Below the pieces are notes generated by a model. That model did no database searches. It was not told the origin of the DNA and was given only the letters and a program-made list of their open reading frames with translations. Source: an uncultured Mollicutes bacterium (GTDB lineage Bacteria > Bacillota_I > Bacilli_A > RF39 > UBA660). Taken from it: a DNA stretch of 7,945 bases. This document shows, one piece after another, positions 7,483 through 7,945 of this stretch (position 1 is the first letter of the stretch; the number at the start of each line of letters is the position of its first letter). Position numbers and translations under genes: made by a program. The stretch covers positions 1 to 7,945 of the forward strand of contig URRF01000051.1 in assembly GCA_900550145.1 (NCBI GenBank), read 5' to 3'.

Positions 7483-7497
7483 AATATATGATAGTAT
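7469..7497 (+). promoter_or_regulatory. Candidate promoter of the small plus-strand gene
   Basis: TTGCTA (7469-7474) and TAGTAT (7492-7497), four of six each, are separated by 17 bases, and a TG one base before the -10 gives an extended element. The predicted start is about 17 bases before the ATG, just upstream of the GGGAGG ribosome site. It interlocks with the ATPase promoter on the other strand. Confidence 0.4.
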
Positions 7498-7520
7498 ATG
7501 CTTATTCGAGGGAGGTTTAT

Positions 7521-7862
7521 ATGTTTGATTCAAAATATTATAAGAAAAAATATGTGTTTACTGATAAAAGAGATATTTCTACTTTAGTTGAATTAAATGA
7601 AAGTAGAAGTGAGTATTATGCTTTTATTCCAAGAAATGGTGGTACTAATTATTACATTGTTTTAAGGGATTTAAATGATGAATCATTTAATAATGGAAAT
7701 TTATCAACTTTAAAAGATTTCTTAGTAAGCAATTGTACTGACGAGAGGGAATTTGATGATTGTTTTAAAAGAACAAGAAGAATTGTTTCTAAGATATATA
7801 GAATTAATTTAAGAAAAATGAGTGAAGAAAAAGTTAAAAAATATTCAAAAACTATAGATTAA
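7521..7862 (+). CDS. Hypothetical protein, 113 residues
   Basis: I do not recognise a family. The start at 7521 is chosen because GGGAGG lies five bases before it; an in-frame ATG at 7488 would add 11 residues but has no ribosome site and lies inside the candidate promoter. The protein is hydrophilic, with no signal peptide or membrane helix. It has aromatic-rich segments (KYYKKKYVF at 5-13; EYYAFIPRNGGTNYYIVLRDL at 31-51, probably beta strands around an NGG turn), an acidic patch at 74-80 and a basic C-terminal third (83-110, helical and partly amphipathic by eye). It has two cysteines, 72 and 81. By count of charged residues it is slightly basic, about +5. It stands alone, divergent from the ATPase gene, with AT-rich codon use like its neighbours. 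A basic tail could suggest nucleic-acid binding, but that is speculation. No terminator hairpin is visible after it. Confidence 0.8.
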   Translation: MFDSKYYKKKYVFTDKRDISTLVELNESRSEYYAFIPRNGGTNYYIVLRDLNDESFNNGNLSTLKDFLVSNCTDEREFDDCFKRTRRIVSKIYRINLRKMSEEKVKKYSKTID

Positions 7863-7888
7863 AGAAATAAACTAAAAGAAATAGCGAT

Positions 7889-7945
7889 TGTGAACTTGTC
7901 AATAAAAAGTAGACACTAAAAGAATATTATTTAAACCCTAGTTGA
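7889..7945. mobile_element. Possible IS3-family terminal end, cut by window
   Basis: The sequence from TGTGAACTTGTC through AAAAAGTAGACAC (7889-7916) resembles, from memory, the terminal inverted repeats of IS3-family (IS150-like) insertion sequences, which start with TG and carry a TGTC...AAAAAGTAGACA pattern. No transposase is in the window, the other end is unseen and a target duplication cannot be tested. It would lie about 27 bases beyond the small gene's stop codon. Confidence 0.3.

Noticed and set aside
7488..7520. Upstream in-frame ATG for the small plus-strand gene
   Set aside because: No ribosome site precedes it and it overlaps the -10 region; the ATG at 7521 has GGGAGG at proper spacing.
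1..7945. CRISPR array, toxin-antitoxin pair, prophage or reverse-transcriptase system
   Set aside because: No spaced direct repeats, no overlapping small gene pair and no phage or RT motifs were seen on either strand.

Overview
The window looks like chromosome from an AT-rich, low-GC Gram-positive bacterium (Firmicutes/Bacilli or a Mycoplasmatota-related gut lineage; the placement is inferred). Pointers are the very low GC (well under one third by eye), strong AGGAGG-type ribosome binding sites, AT-rich coding sequence, a DNA polymerase I whose proofreading domain is degenerate, and a tRNA gene that encodes its CCA end. Tryptophan is read from TGG and TGA is used as a stop, so the standard bacterial code applies.

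From left to right: 1-2487 (minus) is polA, DNA polymerase I, cut by the left window edge so that its last few dozen residues are missing. At 2622-2712 (minus) lies tRNA-Ser(GCU), with its own terminator (about 2581-2610) and a near-consensus promoter (2725-2753). At 2760-4684 (minus) is a two-component operon, OmpR-type regulator then membrane histidine kinase, joined by an ATGA overlap. At 4828-7401 (minus) is a PMCA-like calcium-type P-type ATPase with its own promoter and terminator. At 7521-7862 (plus) is a short divergent gene of unknown function. The last ~57 bases resemble the terminal inverted repeat of an IS3-family insertion sequence, but the element itself is outside the window.

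The gaps are short (longest about 140 bases) and largely explained by promoters and terminators; no stretch over 300 bases lacks a gene. Two gaps stand out. The leader of the two-component operon (4685-4800) holds two candidate promoters, a perfect 10-bp inverted repeat and a full-length Shine-Dalgarno sequence with no reading frame behind it. The gap between the ATPase and the small plus-strand gene holds two candidate divergent promoters that physically interlock.

How the genes work together: polA and the tRNA are housekeeping genes. The regulator and kinase form a standard sensory pair. The ATPase directly upstream on the same strand is a possible target, but a terminator and separate promoters divide them, so a functional link is only suggested. 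I see no clear new multi-gene system; most of the window is ordinary chromosome, and the points worth checking are regulatory.
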